DNA from: Vibrio splendidus 12E03
Lineage (GTDB): Bacteria > Pseudomonadota > Gammaproteobacteria > Enterobacterales > Vibrionaceae
DNA: 34,394 bases
Assembly (NCBI RefSeq): GCF_000272105.2
Contig: NZ_AJZD02000254.1
Span: 1-34,394 of the forward strand
Reading direction: 5' to 3'
Part shown: positions 9,660 to 18,420 of the stretch, piece after piece
Numbering within the stretch: position 1 is the stretch's first letter
Layout of the letters: every line of letters begins with the position of its first letter
Translations under genes and position numbers: made by a program
The notes under the pieces: generated by a model
Told to the model about the DNA's origin: nothing
Seen by the model: the letters and a program-made list of their open reading frames with translations, nothing else
Databases searched by the model: none

Positions 9660-10994
9660 ATGGCTAAGAAACCAGGACAAGATTTTCGTAGTGCTCAGAG
9701 CGGCTTAAGTGAACTAAAGTCGCGCTTATTATTCGTAATTGGTGCACTTTTAGTATTCCGAGCCGGCTCTTTTGTGCCGATCCCTGGTATTGACGCAGCT
9801 GTACTTGCCGATTTGTTCGATCAGCAAAAAGGTACCATCGTTGAAATGTTTAACATGTTCTCCGGTGGTGCTCTTGAGCGTGCATCTATATTAGCATTGG
9901 GTATCATGCCGTACATTTCGGCATCGATCGTAGTCCAATTGCTAACTGTAGTTCATCCAGCGTTAGCGGAACTCAAGAAAGAGGGTGAAGCAGGCCGTCG
10001 TAAGATAAGCCAATATACACGCTACGGCACGCTTGTACTTGCAACATTCCAAGCTATTGGTATCGCAACAGGCTTACCAAACATGGTCGACAATCTGGTT
10101 GTTATCAACCAAACCATGTTTACGCTTATTGCTACCGTGAGTTTAGTAACTGGTACCATGTTCTTAATGTGGTTAGGTGAACAAATCACTGAGCGAGGAA
10201 TCGGTAATGGTATTTCCATTCTGATTTTTGCAGGTATTGTTGCTGGATTGCCTTCTGCAATCGGTCAAACAATCGAGCAAGCGCGTCAAGGTGAATTGCA
10301 TGTGCTTCTTCTGCTGTTGATTGCTGTATTGTCTTTTGCTGTTATTTACTTCGTAGTTTTCATGGAGCGTGGTCAACGTCGTATCGTCGTTAACTATGCG
10401 AAACGTCAACAAGGTCGTAAAGTTTTTGCAGCACAAAGCTCTCACTTGCCTCTTAAGATTAATATGGCAGGTGTTATTCCAGCGATTTTTGCATCGAGTA
10501 TTATTCTGTTCCCAGGAACATTAGCACAGTGGTTTGGTCAAAATGGTGAAAGCAGCGCGTTCGGTTGGTTAACTGACGTGTCATTAGCTCTTAGCCCAGG
10601 TCAACCTTTGTATGTAATGCTTTATGCAGCAGCTATAATCTTCTTCTGTTTCTTCTATACAGCGTTGGTGTTTAACCCACGTGAAACAGCTGATAACTTG
10701 AAGAAGTCTGGTGCATTCGTACCCGGTATCCGCCCAGGTGAGCAGACAGCGAAATATATCGATAAAGTGATGACTAGACTAACCCTTGCGGGCGCTCTAT
10801 ACATTACTTTTATATGTCTGATTCCTGAGTTCATGATGGTCGCGTGGAACGTTCGTTTCTACTTCGGCGGCACATCACTACTAATCGTAGTGGTAGTTAT
10901 CATGGATTTCATGGCACAGGTACAGACTCATCTGATGTCACAACAGTATGATTCTGTGTTAAAGAAAGCGAATCTGAAAGGTTACGGCCGTTAA
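9660..10994 (+). CDS. secY: Preprotein translocase subunit SecY
   Basis: The 444-residue inner-membrane protein has the ten-helix SecY layout. It begins [23 protein letters not shown] and has the plug-side motif [12 protein letters not shown] (about 35-46). The cytosolic loops include [19 protein letters not shown] (about 237-255), the SecA/ribosome-binding region, and [22 protein letters not shown]. SecY is the pore of the SecYEG channel for protein export and membrane insertion. Placement between rplO and rpmJ is universal in this group. Length matches E. coli (443). Confidence 0.99.
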   Translation: MAKKPGQDFRSAQSGLSELKSRLLFVIGALLVFRAGSFVPIPGIDAAVLADLFDQQKGTIVEMFNMFSGGALERASILALGIMPYISASIVVQLLTVVHPALAELKKEGEAGRRKISQYTRYGTLVLATFQAIGIATGLPNMVDNLVVINQTMFTLIATVSLVTGTMFLMWLGEQITERGIGNGISILIFAGIVAGLPSAIGQTIEQARQGELHVLLLLLIAVLSFAVIYFVVFMERGQRRIVVNYAKRQQGRKVFAAQSSHLPLKINMAGVIPAIFASSIILFPGTLAQWFGQNGESSAFGWLTDVSLALSPGQPLYVMLYAAAIIFFCFFYTALVFNPRETADNLKKSGAFVPGIRPGEQTAKYIDKVMTRLTLAGALYITFICLIPEFMMVAWNVRFYFGGTSLLIVVVVIMDFMAQVQTHLMSQQYDSVLKKANLKGYGR

Positions 10995-11035
10995 TTCGGT
11001 GGTAATTATTTCGATTCCATTTACGGAGTTTAGCA

Positions 11036-11149
11036 ATGAAAGTTCGTGCTTCCGTTAAAAAAATCTGCCGTAACTGTAAAGTTATCAAGCGTAACGGTGT
11101 CGTTCGCGTGATTTGCAGTGAGCCAAAGCATAAGCAACGCCAAGGCTAA
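11036..11149 (+). CDS. rpmJ: 50S ribosomal protein L36, zinc-ribbon form
   Basis: This is a 37-residue protein, [19 protein letters not shown] and onward, ending KHKQRQG. The zinc ligands C11, C14, C27 and H32 are all visible, so this is the zinc-binding (C+) form. Vibrio and E. coli often have a second, zinc-free L36 elsewhere, induced by zinc starvation, but none is in this window. An ACGGAG site precedes the ATG, 41 nt after secY. It ends the spc operon. Confidence 0.97.
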
Positions 11150-11166
11150 TTAGCAGAAATTTTTAC

Positions 11167-11195
11167 TTGAAATACAAGGTAGAGTCGAGTATATT
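11167..11195 (+). promoter_or_regulatory. Candidate sigma-70 promoter of the alpha operon
   Basis: TTGAAA (11167-11172) and TATATT (11190-11195) are separated by exactly 17 nt. A GC-rich stretch follows the -10. The start would be near 11202, giving a leader of roughly 95 nt before rpsM. The -10 element is in the loop of the hairpin described in the next entry. Confidence 0.6.
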
Positions 11196-11214
11196 CCTCG
11201 GCCTACCTTTTGCG
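11176..11214 (+). terminator. Terminator-like hairpin at the end of spc
   Basis: AAGGTAG (11176-11182) pairs with CTACCTT (11203-11209), with an inner TCGAG/CTCGG helix, followed by TTTT at 11208-11211. The T run is short and there is an internal asymmetry, so termination may be partial. In E. coli much alpha-operon transcription comes from read-through of spc. Confidence 0.55.
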
Positions 11215-11224
11215 TGCAAAAGAA

Positions 11225-11330
11225 GTAGTATGCCGCAGCGTATCCATAACGGGCTTTGCTGCGGATAATTCTTTTATGAACCCCTTAGGAGTGAATAATG
11301 GCCCGTATAGCCGGCATTAACATTCCTGAT
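11225..11330 (+). promoter_or_regulatory. Alpha operon leader, S4-binding translational control region
   Basis: A stem CCGCAGC/GCTGCGG (11233-11239 with 11258-11264) encloses TATCCATAACGGGC, which resembles the E. coli alpha leader. The rpsM start region (GGAGTGAATAATGGCCCGTATAGC and its continuation) also matches closely. In E. coli this RNA folds into a nested pseudoknot that S4 binds to block rpsM translation (Alpha_RBS family). Conservation of both halves supports the same control here. Confidence 0.7.
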
Positions 11331-11654
11331 CATAAGCATTCTGTAATTGCACTTACTGCAATCTACGGTATCGGTAAAACTCGCTCTCAAGCTATTCTAG
11401 CTGAAGTGGGTATTGCTGAAGATGCTAAGATCAGTGAACTAACTGAAGAGCAGATCGATCAACTGCGTGATGGTGTAGCTAAGTACACTGTAGAAGGTGA
11501 TCTACGTCGTGAAGTATCGATGAACATCAAGCGTCTTATGGACCTTGGCTGTTACCGCGGTCTTCGTCATCGTCGCAGTCTACCACTACGTGGACAGCGT
11601 ACTAAAACCAACGCTCGCACCCGTAAGGGTCCGCGCAAGCCGATCAAGAAATAG
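11298..11654 (+). CDS. rpsM: 30S ribosomal protein S13
   Basis: The 118-residue product begins [24 protein letters not shown] and ends with the basic tail [20 protein letters not shown] of S13. S13 sits at the top of the 30S head and forms bridges B1a/B1b with the 50S. Its start codon lies in the S4-regulated leader. It is the first gene of the alpha operon. Confidence 0.98.
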   Translation: MARIAGINIPDHKHSVIALTAIYGIGKTRSQAILAEVGIAEDAKISELTEEQIDQLRDGVAKYTVEGDLRREVSMNIKRLMDLGCYRGLRHRRSLPLRGQRTKTNARTRKGPRKPIKK

Positions 11655-11667
11655 TCGGATAAGGTAG

Positions 11668-12063
<396 letters not shown>

Positions 12064-12094
12064 GTTTCGTTTCTAGGAATATTGGAGAAAGATC

Positions 12095-12715
12095 ATGGCA
12101 AGATATTTGGGTCCTAAGCTGAAGCTTAGCCGTCGCGAAGGTACTGACTTATTCCTTAAGTCTGGTGTCCGTGCGATCGATACCAAGTGTAAAATTGATA
12201 ACGCACCAGGTGTACACGGCGCTCGTCGCGGTCGTCTATCTGAGTATGGCGTTCAGCTTCGTGAGAAGCAAAAAGTTCGTCGTATCTACGGCGTTCTAGA
12301 AAAACAATTCCGCAACTACTACAAAGAAGCTGCACGTCTTAAAGGCAACACAGGTGCAAACCTGCTTCAGCTTCTTGAAGGTCGTCTTGATAACGTAGTT
12401 TACCGTATGGGCTTTGGCGCTACTCGTGCTGAATCTCGTCAACTAGTTAGCCACAAGTCTATCCTAGTTAACGGTAAAGTTGTAAACGTTCCTTCTTTCA
12501 AAGTAGCGGCAAACGACGTTGTTTCTATCCGCGAGAAAGCTAAACAGCAATCTCGTATTAAAGCGGCTCTAGAAGTTGCTGAACAACGTGAAAAGCCAAC
12601 TTGGATTGAAGTAGATGCTGGCAAAATGGAAGGTACATTCAAGCGTATGCCTGAGCGTTCTGACCTATCAGCTGACATCAATGAACACTTGATCGTCGAA
12701 CTTTACTCTAAGTAA
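12095..12715 (+). CDS. rpsD: 30S ribosomal protein S4, alpha operon repressor
   Basis: The 206-residue product begins [21 protein letters not shown]. It has an N-terminal zinc-independent arm and the S4 RNA-binding domain (about 96-160, with [20 protein letters not shown] and [15 protein letters not shown]). S4 initiates 16S 5'-domain assembly, contributes to the helicase at the mRNA entry, and in E. coli represses its own operon through the alpha leader. It is 31 nt after rpsK. Confidence 0.99.
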   Translation: MARYLGPKLKLSRREGTDLFLKSGVRAIDTKCKIDNAPGVHGARRGRLSEYGVQLREKQKVRRIYGVLEKQFRNYYKEAARLKGNTGANLLQLLEGRLDNVVYRMGFGATRAESRQLVSHKSILVNGKVVNVPSFKVAANDVVSIREKAKQQSRIKAALEVAEQREKPTWIEVDAGKMEGTFKRMPERSDLSADINEHLIVELYSK

Positions 12716-12737
12716 GGTTAAAAAAAGAGAGGACACA

Positions 12738-13730
12738 ATGCAGGGTTCTGTAACAGAATTTCTTAAGCCGCGTCTTGTTGACATTGAACAGATCAATACG
12801 ACACACGCGAAAGTAACTCTTGAGCCATTAGAGCGCGGTTTCGGCCACACTCTAGGTAATGCTCTTCGCCGCATTCTTCTATCTTCTATGCCGGGTTGTG
12901 CCGTAACAGAAGTTGAAATTGAAGGTGTGCTACACGAATACAGCACTAAAGAAGGCGTTCAGGAAGATATCCTGGAAATCCTTCTAAACCTTAAAGGTTT
13001 GGCTGTACGCGTTGCTGAAGGCAAAGATGAAGTGTTTATTACACTGAACAAATCAGGCTCAGGCCCTGTTGTTGCAGGTGACATCACCCACGATGGTGAT
13101 GTAGAGATCGCTAACCCTGAGCACGTAATTTGTCACCTAACGGATGACAATGCTGAGATCGCTATGCGTATCAAAGTAGAACGTGGTCGTGGTTACGTTC
13201 CAGCTTCAGCTCGCATCCATACTGAAGAAGATGAGCGTCCTATCGGTCGTCTACTAGTTGACGCTACTTACAGCCCGGTTGATAAAATCGCTTACGCTGT
13301 AGAAGCGGCACGTGTAGAACAACGTACTGATTTAGACAAGCTTGTTATCGATATGGAAACGAACGGTACTCTAGAACCTGAGGAAGCAATCCGTCGTGCA
13401 GCTACTATTTTAGCTGAACAACTGGATGCGTTCGTAGATCTTCGTGATGTACGTGTACCTGAGGAGAAGGAAGAGAAGCCAGAATTCGATCCTATCCTAC
13501 TACGTCCTGTAGACGATCTTGAACTAACAGTTCGCTCTGCTAACTGTTTGAAAGCAGAAGCGATTCACTACATCGGTGATCTTGTACAGCGCACTGAGGT
13601 TGAGCTACTTAAAACGCCAAACCTTGGTAAGAAATCTCTTACAGAGATTAAAGATGTGCTTGCTTCACGTGGTCTTTCTCTAGGCATGCGTCTAGAAAAC
13701 TGGCCACCAGCGTCAATCGCTGAAGATTAA
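12738..13730 (+). CDS. rpoA: DNA-directed RNA polymerase subunit alpha
   Basis: The 330-residue protein has the N-terminal domain for dimerisation and core assembly (about 1-235, with [23 protein letters not shown]). A linker and the C-terminal domain (about 250-326) follow, which contacts UP elements and activators. The CTD motif [20 protein letters not shown], containing the arginine equivalent to E. coli R265, is intact. The gene follows rpsD by 22 nt with an AGAGAGGA site. Confidence 0.99.
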   Translation: MQGSVTEFLKPRLVDIEQINTTHAKVTLEPLERGFGHTLGNALRRILLSSMPGCAVTEVEIEGVLHEYSTKEGVQEDILEILLNLKGLAVRVAEGKDEVFITLNKSGSGPVVAGDITHDGDVEIANPEHVICHLTDDNAEIAMRIKVERGRGYVPASARIHTEEDERPIGRLLVDATYSPVDKIAYAVEAARVEQRTDLDKLVIDMETNGTLEPEEAIRRAATILAEQLDAFVDLRDVRVPEEKEEKPEFDPILLRPVDDLELTVRSANCLKAEAIHYIGDLVQRTEVELLKTPNLGKKSLTEIKDVLASRGLSLGMRLENWPPASIAED

Positions 13731-13754
13731 TCGAAAAGTTAGAAGGATTAGGTC

Positions 13755-14135
13755 ATGCGCCATCGTAAAAGTGGTCGTCAACTCAACCGCAACAGCAGTC
13801 ATCGCAAAGCGATGTTCAGCAACATGGCTAGCTCTCTTGTTCGTCACGAAGTTATTAAAACTACCGTGCCTAAAGCAAAAGAACTACGTCGCGTAATTGA
13901 GCCATTGATTACCCTAGCTAAGACAGACAGTGTTGCTAACCGTCGTCTTGCATTTGCTCGCACTCGTGATAACGAAGTTGTAGCAAAACTATTTAATGAA
14001 CTAGGCCCGCGTTTCGCGGCTCGCCAAGGTGGTTACACTCGCATTCTTAAATGTGGTTTCCGTACTGGTGATAAAGCTCCAATGGCTTACATTGAGCTTG
14101 TAGACCGCCCAGCTGCTGAAGAAGCTGCTGAGTAA
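13755..14135 (+). CDS. rplQ: 50S ribosomal protein L17
   Basis: The 126-residue product begins [21 protein letters not shown] and contains the conserved [21 protein letters not shown] segment. L17 sits on the 50S surface near the tunnel exit. It is the last gene of the alpha operon, 24 nt after rpoA, and is followed by an intrinsic terminator. Confidence 0.98.
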   Translation: MRHRKSGRQLNRNSSHRKAMFSNMASSLVRHEVIKTTVPKAKELRRVIEPLITLAKTDSVANRRLAFARTRDNEVVAKLFNELGPRFAARQGGYTRILKCGFRTGDKAPMAYIELVDRPAAEEAAE

Positions 14136-14156
14136 TCTATACTAGATTCTTAATAC

Positions 14157-14186
14157 AAAAGCCGAGCATTAGCTCGGCTTTTTTGT
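14157..14186 (+). terminator. Rho-independent terminator of the alpha operon
   Basis: AAAAGCCGAGC, loop ATTA, then GCTCGGCTTTTTTG form an 11-bp stem with a six-T run 22 nt after the rplQ stop. Confidence 0.95.
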
Positions 14187-14272
14187 ATCTGTCGAATAAG
14201 GAATAGATATTAGAAATTGCACCATGATGTTTGGCATTTTTGCTTGTCTTATCTGCTCCATTTTTCAACAAT

Positions 14273-14307
14273 ATCTCATCTCATCTCATCTCATCTCATC
14301 TCATCTC
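14273..14307. repeat. Pentanucleotide microsatellite (ATCTC)7
   Basis: Seven perfect head-to-tail copies of ATCTC (GAGAT on the other strand) lie between the alpha operon terminator and the terminator of the next, convergent gene. It is non-coding in this layout. Such tracts change copy number by slipped-strand mispairing. Since it lies downstream of both flanking genes, no phase-variation role is obvious. Confidence 0.95.
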
Positions 14308-14329
14308 AAATATCTTTTCTTCCACGCAT

Positions 14330-14352
14330 AAAAAAGAGCACCGAAGTGCCCT
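14330..14352 (-). terminator. Terminator of the DUF2780-like lipoprotein gene
   Basis: Read on the minus strand, GGGCAC, loop TTCG, GTGCTC then TTTTTT form a compact intrinsic terminator about 40 nt after the lipoprotein stop codon. Confidence 0.85.
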
Positions 14353-14388
14353 TATCAAATTCTTAAGCTAGCTATTAATAACTAACGG

Positions 14389-14883
14389 TTATTGCCATAT
14401 AGCTGCAAGTGAATCCATCAAGCCGCTTGTTGCGCCTTGAGATTGCAGTGTTTGCAGAATGATTGGTGCAAACGTTGATACCATCGATGGATCCATACCT
14501 AAACTAGAAAAGGCACTTTCAACTGCGCCTTGTGAGTTTAGTAGTGATGATAGCCCCGTAGACTCAAGAGTCGACATGCCAGGAATCAGCGTTGTAAGTT
14601 CTTTGTTGTCAGCAGTGCCAAGAGAGTTTTGAGCAAGAGCCAACATTGAACCGATACCGCCAATAGCTTGATCGCTGGTAACAGAAGCTTGGTCGGCAAC
14701 GGTATCTGCAAGCGGCGTTGTTTCGTTTTGTTGAGACCACATATTCACTGCTGCCATTAGTGCAGTTTGGGATAGTTGGGAATAGTTAGTATCTGATGAT
14801 GAACTGGTTTGTTCAGAGTCACTAGTGCTAGCGCAAGAGACAACAGCAAGGCTGCTTAAAACTGTGATGAGTACTTTCTTCAT
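14389..14883 (-). CDS. Putative lipoprotein, DUF2780 (VcgC/VcgE)-like
   Basis: The 164-residue product starts MKKVLITVLSSLAVVSC. That is a short basic N-terminus, a hydrophobic stretch and a lipobox V-V-S-C with Cys17 as the lipidated residue. The Ser at +3 suggests outer-membrane sorting. A Ser/Thr/Asp-rich linker (18-38) precedes a helical domain (about 75-164) ending in PSMVSTFAPIILQTLQSQG. The helical part resembles the VcgC/VcgE family of unknown function (DUF2780), recalled from memory. It is monocistronic, with its own terminator. No function can be assigned. Confidence 0.75.
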   Translation of the reverse strand: MKKVLITVLSSLAVVSCASTSDSEQTSSSSDTNYSQLSQTALMAAVNMWSQQNETTPLADTVADQASVTSDQAIGGIGSMLALAQNSLGTADNKELTTLIPGMSTLESTGLSSLLNSQGAVESAFSSLGMDPSMVSTFAPIILQTLQSQGATSGLMDSLAAIWQ

Positions 14884-14929
14884 TATTCGTCCTTAAGTAA
14901 TAAAGTAATTTACTCTTTCACTATAAACG

Positions 14930-14958
14930 AAAAACGGCGATGTAGTCACATCGCCGTT
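14930..14958 (-). terminator. Terminator downstream of fklB
   Basis: On the minus strand a perfect 10-bp stem ACGGCGATGT/ACATCGCCGT with a 4-nt loop is followed by TTTTCG. It lies about 60 nt beyond the fklB stop and before the lipoprotein gene, so the two genes are separate transcription units. Confidence 0.85.
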
Positions 14959-14979
14959 GGATTATTTCAATTTTATTTG

Positions 14980-15005
14980 CCTATAGTATTTTGTTTTACT
15001 ATAGG
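14980..15005. repeat. Perfect inverted repeat just after fklB
   Basis: CCTATAGTA (14980-14988) and TACTATAGG (14997-15005) are perfect 9-bp arms around an 8-nt loop. On the plus strand it is followed by TTTTTA, so it could stop antisense transcription entering fklB. On the minus strand it lies 13 nt after the fklB stop without a T run and may protect the mRNA 3' end. Confidence 0.6.
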
Positions 15006-15017
15006 TTTTTATAAAAA

Positions 15018-15638
15018 TTAAAGAATTGCTAGAAGTTCTACTTCAAATACTAGAGCAGCAAATGGTGGGATTGCAGCACCTGCGCCACGCTCACCGTATG
15101 CTAGATCTTGAGGGATGTATAGCTTCCACTTAGAACCAACAGGCATCATTTGTAGAGCTTGTACCCAACCTTGAATTACGCCAGTTACTGGGAACTCAGC
15201 AGGTTGACCGCGAGATACAGAGCTGTCGAAAACAGTACCGTCAGTTAGTTCGCCGTGGTAGTGAACACGTACTTGCTTGTCTGCAGTTGGTATTTCGCCA
15301 GTACCTTCAGTTAGTACTTCGTACTGAAGACCAGACTCAAGAACCGTTACTTCTGAACGAAGAGCGTTGTCAGCTAGGAAAGCTTCGCCGTCAGCAGCAG
15401 CAGCTTTAGCTAGTTCTTGACGTGCAGCTTCACCACGAGTGTGTAGCTCTTGTAGTGCGTTGTTGATTTCGTCAACTTCGATAGCTGGCATGTCGCCAAC
15501 TAGAGCTGTTGCGATACCAGCAGCGATTGCGTCAACGTTTAGGCCTTCAAGACCAGAACCAGCAAGTTGTTGGCCCATTTGTAGACCGATACCGTAGCTA
15601 GCTTTTTGCTCTACAGTTTCAAATTTTACTTCAGACAT
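15018..15638 (-). CDS. fklB: FKBP-type peptidyl-prolyl cis-trans isomerase (FKBP22)
   Basis: The 206-residue protein has an N-terminal helical dimerisation domain (about 1-95, with [12 protein letters not shown]) and a C-terminal FKBP domain (about 108-206). The isomerase motifs are [44 protein letters not shown] and [12 protein letters not shown]. There is no signal peptide, so it is cytoplasmic, like E. coli FklB. It catalyses proline isomerisation in folding proteins. It is divergent from the OapA/YtfB-like gene, and the fklB-ytfB pairing also exists in E. coli. A minus-strand extended -10 (TGGTATTCT, 15674-15682) is a possible promoter. Confidence 0.95.
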   Translation of the reverse strand: MSEVKFETVEQKASYGIGLQMGQQLAGSGLEGLNVDAIAAGIATALVGDMPAIEVDEINNALQELHTRGEAARQELAKAAAADGEAFLADNALRSEVTVLESGLQYEVLTEGTGEIPTADKQVRVHYHGELTDGTVFDSSVSRGQPAEFPVTGVIQGWVQALQMMPVGSKWKLYIPQDLAYGERGAGAAIPPFAALVFEVELLAIL

Positions 15639-15851
15639 GAAAAGTCACTCTTTTTGTCAGTACGAAAAGGGTAAGAATACCAGTATTAGCAGCGTGAAGA
15701 AACGGCTAGCCTCTGATCACTTGCGCTTTACCGTGCCCAAATCACAGCCATGTCAATTTTCTCGCTTTGAGCCTTGTTGTGACGGAAAGATCTATACTGT
15801 TGGTACTTTGGTTTTTATACTGTAGTTATTCAATGTATAGGACGCAGTGGT

Positions 15852-16436
15852 ATGAATCGTCGTCAAAAGAAAAAACAGAAAGTTGACCACTTAGCAGAAT
15901 TCAAGGATCGACTGAATCAGGTCAAAGAGAAATTGAGTTCGATCGATGTGAAGAAAATGAAAACCTCGACAGCGCAAACTTGGGGCTCATTGCCGAAGTT
16001 ACACCAAAGACTGTTGATGGTGATTTGTCCGATCGTACTGATATTACTTTTTGTGCCGCTACCAGAACCTAAAGTAGACGTTGCGCCAACAACATCGCGC
16101 GTTGAGCTAGAGATAAACACCGTTGGCTTAAGCGAACAGCAAAATGCCAAGAACAGTTCATCAGAACCGAGCAACAACAACTGGCAGGAGTACCTCGTAA
16201 AGCAAGGGGATACGTTAGCTCAGGTTTTTCGAAACAACGATTTACCGTTGTCGGACTTGAATGCGCTAGTGCGTATTGAAGGCTCAGACAAACCACTAAG
16301 TCAGATTCGTAAAGGCCAGTTAGTTCGATTCAAACTGGCCGAGACCGGGCAGCTTGATATCCTGCAGTTAGAGAAAGGCAACACATCGGTGATGTTCTTC
16401 CGCTTGTCTGATGGCGGCTTTGGCCGTAGTAAATAA
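15852..16436 (+). CDS. OapA/YtfB-like envelope protein with LysM-like domain
   Basis: The 194-residue product has a basic, lysine-rich cytoplasmic N-terminus (1-50), one transmembrane helix (about 54-70, LLMVICPIVLILLFVPL) and an external linker rich in Asn/Ser. The C-terminal domain (about 110-190) begins WQEYLVKQGDTLAQVFRNNDLP, which resembles the LysM-like opacity-associated protein A domain. In E. coli the relative YtfB has a SPOR-like or glycan-binding role at the division site. The arrangement divergent from fklB supports the ytfB relationship. Function here is inferred. Confidence 0.8.
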   Translation: MNRRQKKKQKVDHLAEFKDRLNQVKEKLSSIDVKKMKTSTAQTWGSLPKLHQRLLMVICPIVLILLFVPLPEPKVDVAPTTSRVELEINTVGLSEQQNAKNSSSEPSNNNWQEYLVKQGDTLAQVFRNNDLPLSDLNALVRIEGSDKPLSQIRKGQLVRFKLAETGQLDILQLEKGNTSVMFFRLSDGGFGRSK

Positions 16437-16473
16437 GTGCCTTGTTTGAGTTACGAACTCAACAGTATGATAG

Positions 16474-16502
16474 AAAAGAGCTAAGCATTAGCTCTTTTTT
16501 TT
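16474..16502. terminator. Bidirectional terminator between convergent genes
   Basis: A perfect GAGCTAA/TTAGCTC stem (16478-16484 and 16488-16494) is followed by eight T on the plus strand and preceded by AAAA, giving TTTT on the minus strand. It serves the OapA-like gene from the left. It overlaps the last codons and the TAG stop of the EamA gene coming from the right. Confidence 0.88.
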
Positions 16503-17329
16503 GGTCGCTTGAAAGGGGCGAGTGGCAAGATGATCAGCATGATACCGATAAAGGTTAATGTATCTGGAATCTCATCGAACCAAATGGCACCTATTAGCGC
16601 GACAAACACCAAGCCTGAATATTCAGCCAAGGCGATTTGGCTTGAGTGTGCTTTCTGATAGGCGGCAACCGCAAGTCCGTTATAACTCAATATGAGTGTT
16701 GCGCTGAGTGCTATGTATCCCAAATGCTCCACAGATACCGGTTGCCAGTATAGGAAGCACAGTATTAGTGATGCTGGAATAGAGAATAAGGTTGTCCACC
16801 ACAGCGTAGTGACCACCGTTTGCTCACTAGGAAGCTTTCTTACCAATACATTGAACAGTGCGAGCGTCAGAGCTGTGCCTAATGCAAACAATGCGGCCCA
16901 ATGAAATTGCGATGGCCTTAAGACAATCAGTGCGCCAATAAAACCGATAGTGGTGGCGATGACCTTACCAAGTGCCGGTTGCTCTTTGAGTAGAAACATA
17001 GATAGAGGCAGCATCAACAAGGGTGCGACATAAAATACAGCGTTGGCGGTAGCCAAAGATAAATGGGTAATCGCGACAACCATACATCCACTGCCAATTA
17101 ATATCAGCTGTCCGCGTATGATGGTCACTTTGGCTTGCTGTAAGCGTCGTTGTTCCTTTTTCTGCTGTAGCCACAAAGGGGTGATGATGAGCAGAGATAT
17201 CAACTGTCGGAAAAAAATATACTGAAGAGGTGGCACTTCGCCATTCAACAGTTTTACCGCTACGTCGGAAAGCGAGGCAAACAAGTTACCTGCAATCAGC
17301 AATAGGATACCGACAGTGATATTCGACAT
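16481..17329 (-). CDS. EamA/DMT-family transporter
   Basis: The 282-residue product is highly hydrophobic, with about ten predicted membrane helices in two repeats. It matches the drug/metabolite transporter (EamA) family: GILLLIAGNLFASLSDVAVKLLNGEVPPLQYIFFRQ at the start (split across helix 1 and 2) and a second repeat from about 145. Members export amino acids, metabolites or drugs, and the substrate cannot be read from sequence. Its ATG overlaps the elaA stop by one base, so the two are one transcription unit. The 3' end is built into the shared terminator. Confidence 0.85.
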   Translation of the reverse strand: MSNITVGILLLIAGNLFASLSDVAVKLLNGEVPPLQYIFFRQLISLLIITPLWLQQKKEQRRLQQAKVTIIRGQLILIGSGCMVVAITHLSLATANAVFYVAPLLMLPLSMFLLKEQPALGKVIATTIGFIGALIVLRPSQFHWAALFALGTALTLALFNVLVRKLPSEQTVVTTLWWTTLFSIPASLILCFLYWQPVSVEHLGYIALSATLILSYNGLAVAAYQKAHSSQIALAEYSGLVFVALIGAIWFDEIPDTLTFIGIMLIILPLAPFKRPKKRANA

Positions 17330-17781
17330 TACTTCTCTAATCTCATATCAACGTGCGGAATATCGTCTTCCAAGTACATCTCAGAGATCGTTTTGAAGCC
17401 GTGGCTCGCATAGAAGTTTTCTAGGTGTTGTTGCGCACCAATATCGATAGTCGTGCTCGGCCAAAGAGCCTCACAGCGTGTTAACGCTTCTTTTATCAAT
17501 TGATGTCCTAAACCATCACCTCTTGCCGATTGCTTAGTCGCCACTCGGCCGATGCTCGTGTTGTCGTAAGAAGTACCTGGTGGTAACAAGCGTGCACACG
17601 CCACTAACTCTGCATCAGCATAGCCAAGCAAGTGTTCAACACCCGCGATTGTATCTTTACCGTCGAGCTCTGGATAAGGGCAATTTTGCTCAACGACGAA
17701 CACATCTACTCGTAATTTAAGTAGTTGATAAAGCTGTTGTGTTGAAAGTTCAGAGAAGGGAATTGAGTGCCAAGTGATCAT
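17329..17781 (-). CDS. elaA: GNAT-family acetyltransferase ElaA
   Basis: The 150-residue protein is similar to E. coli ElaA over its length. The shared segments are ELSTQQLYQLLKLRVDVFVVEQNCPYPELDG near the N-terminus (in two parts), the acetyl-CoA loop SARGDGLGHQLIKEAL (about 85-100), and the late motif QHLENFYASHGF. Proteins of this family transfer acetyl groups from acetyl-CoA, and the acceptor for ElaA is not firmly known. It is transcribed ahead of the EamA transporter with a TAATG-type overlap. A transporter paired with an acetyltransferase might handle the same small molecule, which is inference. Confidence 0.88.
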   Translation of the reverse strand: MITWHSIPFSELSTQQLYQLLKLRVDVFVVEQNCPYPELDGKDTIAGVEHLLGYADAELVACARLLPPGTSYDNTSIGRVATKQSARGDGLGHQLIKEALTRCEALWPSTTIDIGAQQHLENFYASHGFKTISEMYLEDDIPHVDMRLEK

Positions 17782-17838
17782 GTTTACATCCAGAGGTTAT
17801 CGATGCTCTGAATGTACTATGTGCGATGATTGTTGGCA

Positions 17839-18405
17839 TTAACTATTGTTAATTCGACCTTTAATTCTGCTCAGGCTGATCGCGGTTATTCCTAGATAGG
17901 CCGCAATTTGATTGTCGTTCAAGCGCTGTTCAAGGTCGGGGTAGTGTTCGCAGAAAAGCTGATAGCGTTGCTCGGGAGTATAGAGCAGCATAAAGCGTTC
18001 TTTGTTTTCCTTATGCATCAGCTGAGTTTCTAATAACTTTAAATACAAAGGGTTGTTTGATGCGCGCCACTCGATAACCGCATTCATTGGCAGTTCTAAC
18101 ATAGTAATTGGTGTGAGCGTTTCTAATAGGTAAGGGGACGCTTGGTTTTTTATCAAACTCTCAAAGCCGATGATCCAATCTTGTTCCCAGTAGAACTCTT
18201 TGCTGTATTGCTTACCGTCATTAGTGAGATAACAAGCGTGGCACAAGCCTTCAAGTACAAAGTAGATTGAACTCGCCATTTCACCTTGATTGATTAGGAT
18301 GTGTCTGGTTGGTAGCTCAAGCGGCTTGGCGACAGCGACTAGCGATTCAATCTGACTTTCTGAGAAGTCGAAGATTTGTAGTTGTTCGATAAAAGAGGTG
18401 TGCAT
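17839..18405 (-). CDS. Crp/Fnr-family transcriptional regulator
   Basis: The 188-residue protein has an N-terminal cyclic-nucleotide-binding-like beta-roll (about 15-120, with RHILINQGEMASSIYFVLEGLCHACY) and a C-terminal helix-turn-helix (about 160-185, DNQIAAYLGITAISLSRIKG). It is shorter than CRP (210). The canonical cAMP pocket motif is not evident, and there is no Fnr cysteine cluster at the N-terminus, so the ligand is unknown. Similar short regulators are common in Bacteroidetes and Vibrio. An 11-bp inverted repeat lies 16 nt upstream of its start and may be its own operator. Confidence 0.85.
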   Translation of the reverse strand: MHTSFIEQLQIFDFSESQIESLVAVAKPLELPTRHILINQGEMASSIYFVLEGLCHACYLTNDGKQYSKEFYWEQDWIIGFESLIKNQASPYLLETLTPITMLELPMNAVIEWRASNNPLYLKLLETQLMHKENKERFMLLYTPEQRYQLFCEHYPDLEQRLNDNQIAAYLGITAISLSRIKGRINNS

Positions 18406-18420
18406 GAAAATAACCTAACC

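Noticed and set aside
14273..14307. CRISPR-like array
   Set aside because: Units are 5 nt with no spacers, so this is a simple sequence repeat.
15637..15825. 62-residue plus-strand frame between fklB and the OapA-like gene
   Set aside because: It begins inside fklB on the opposite strand, has no ribosome-binding site and no hydrophobic or conserved pattern.
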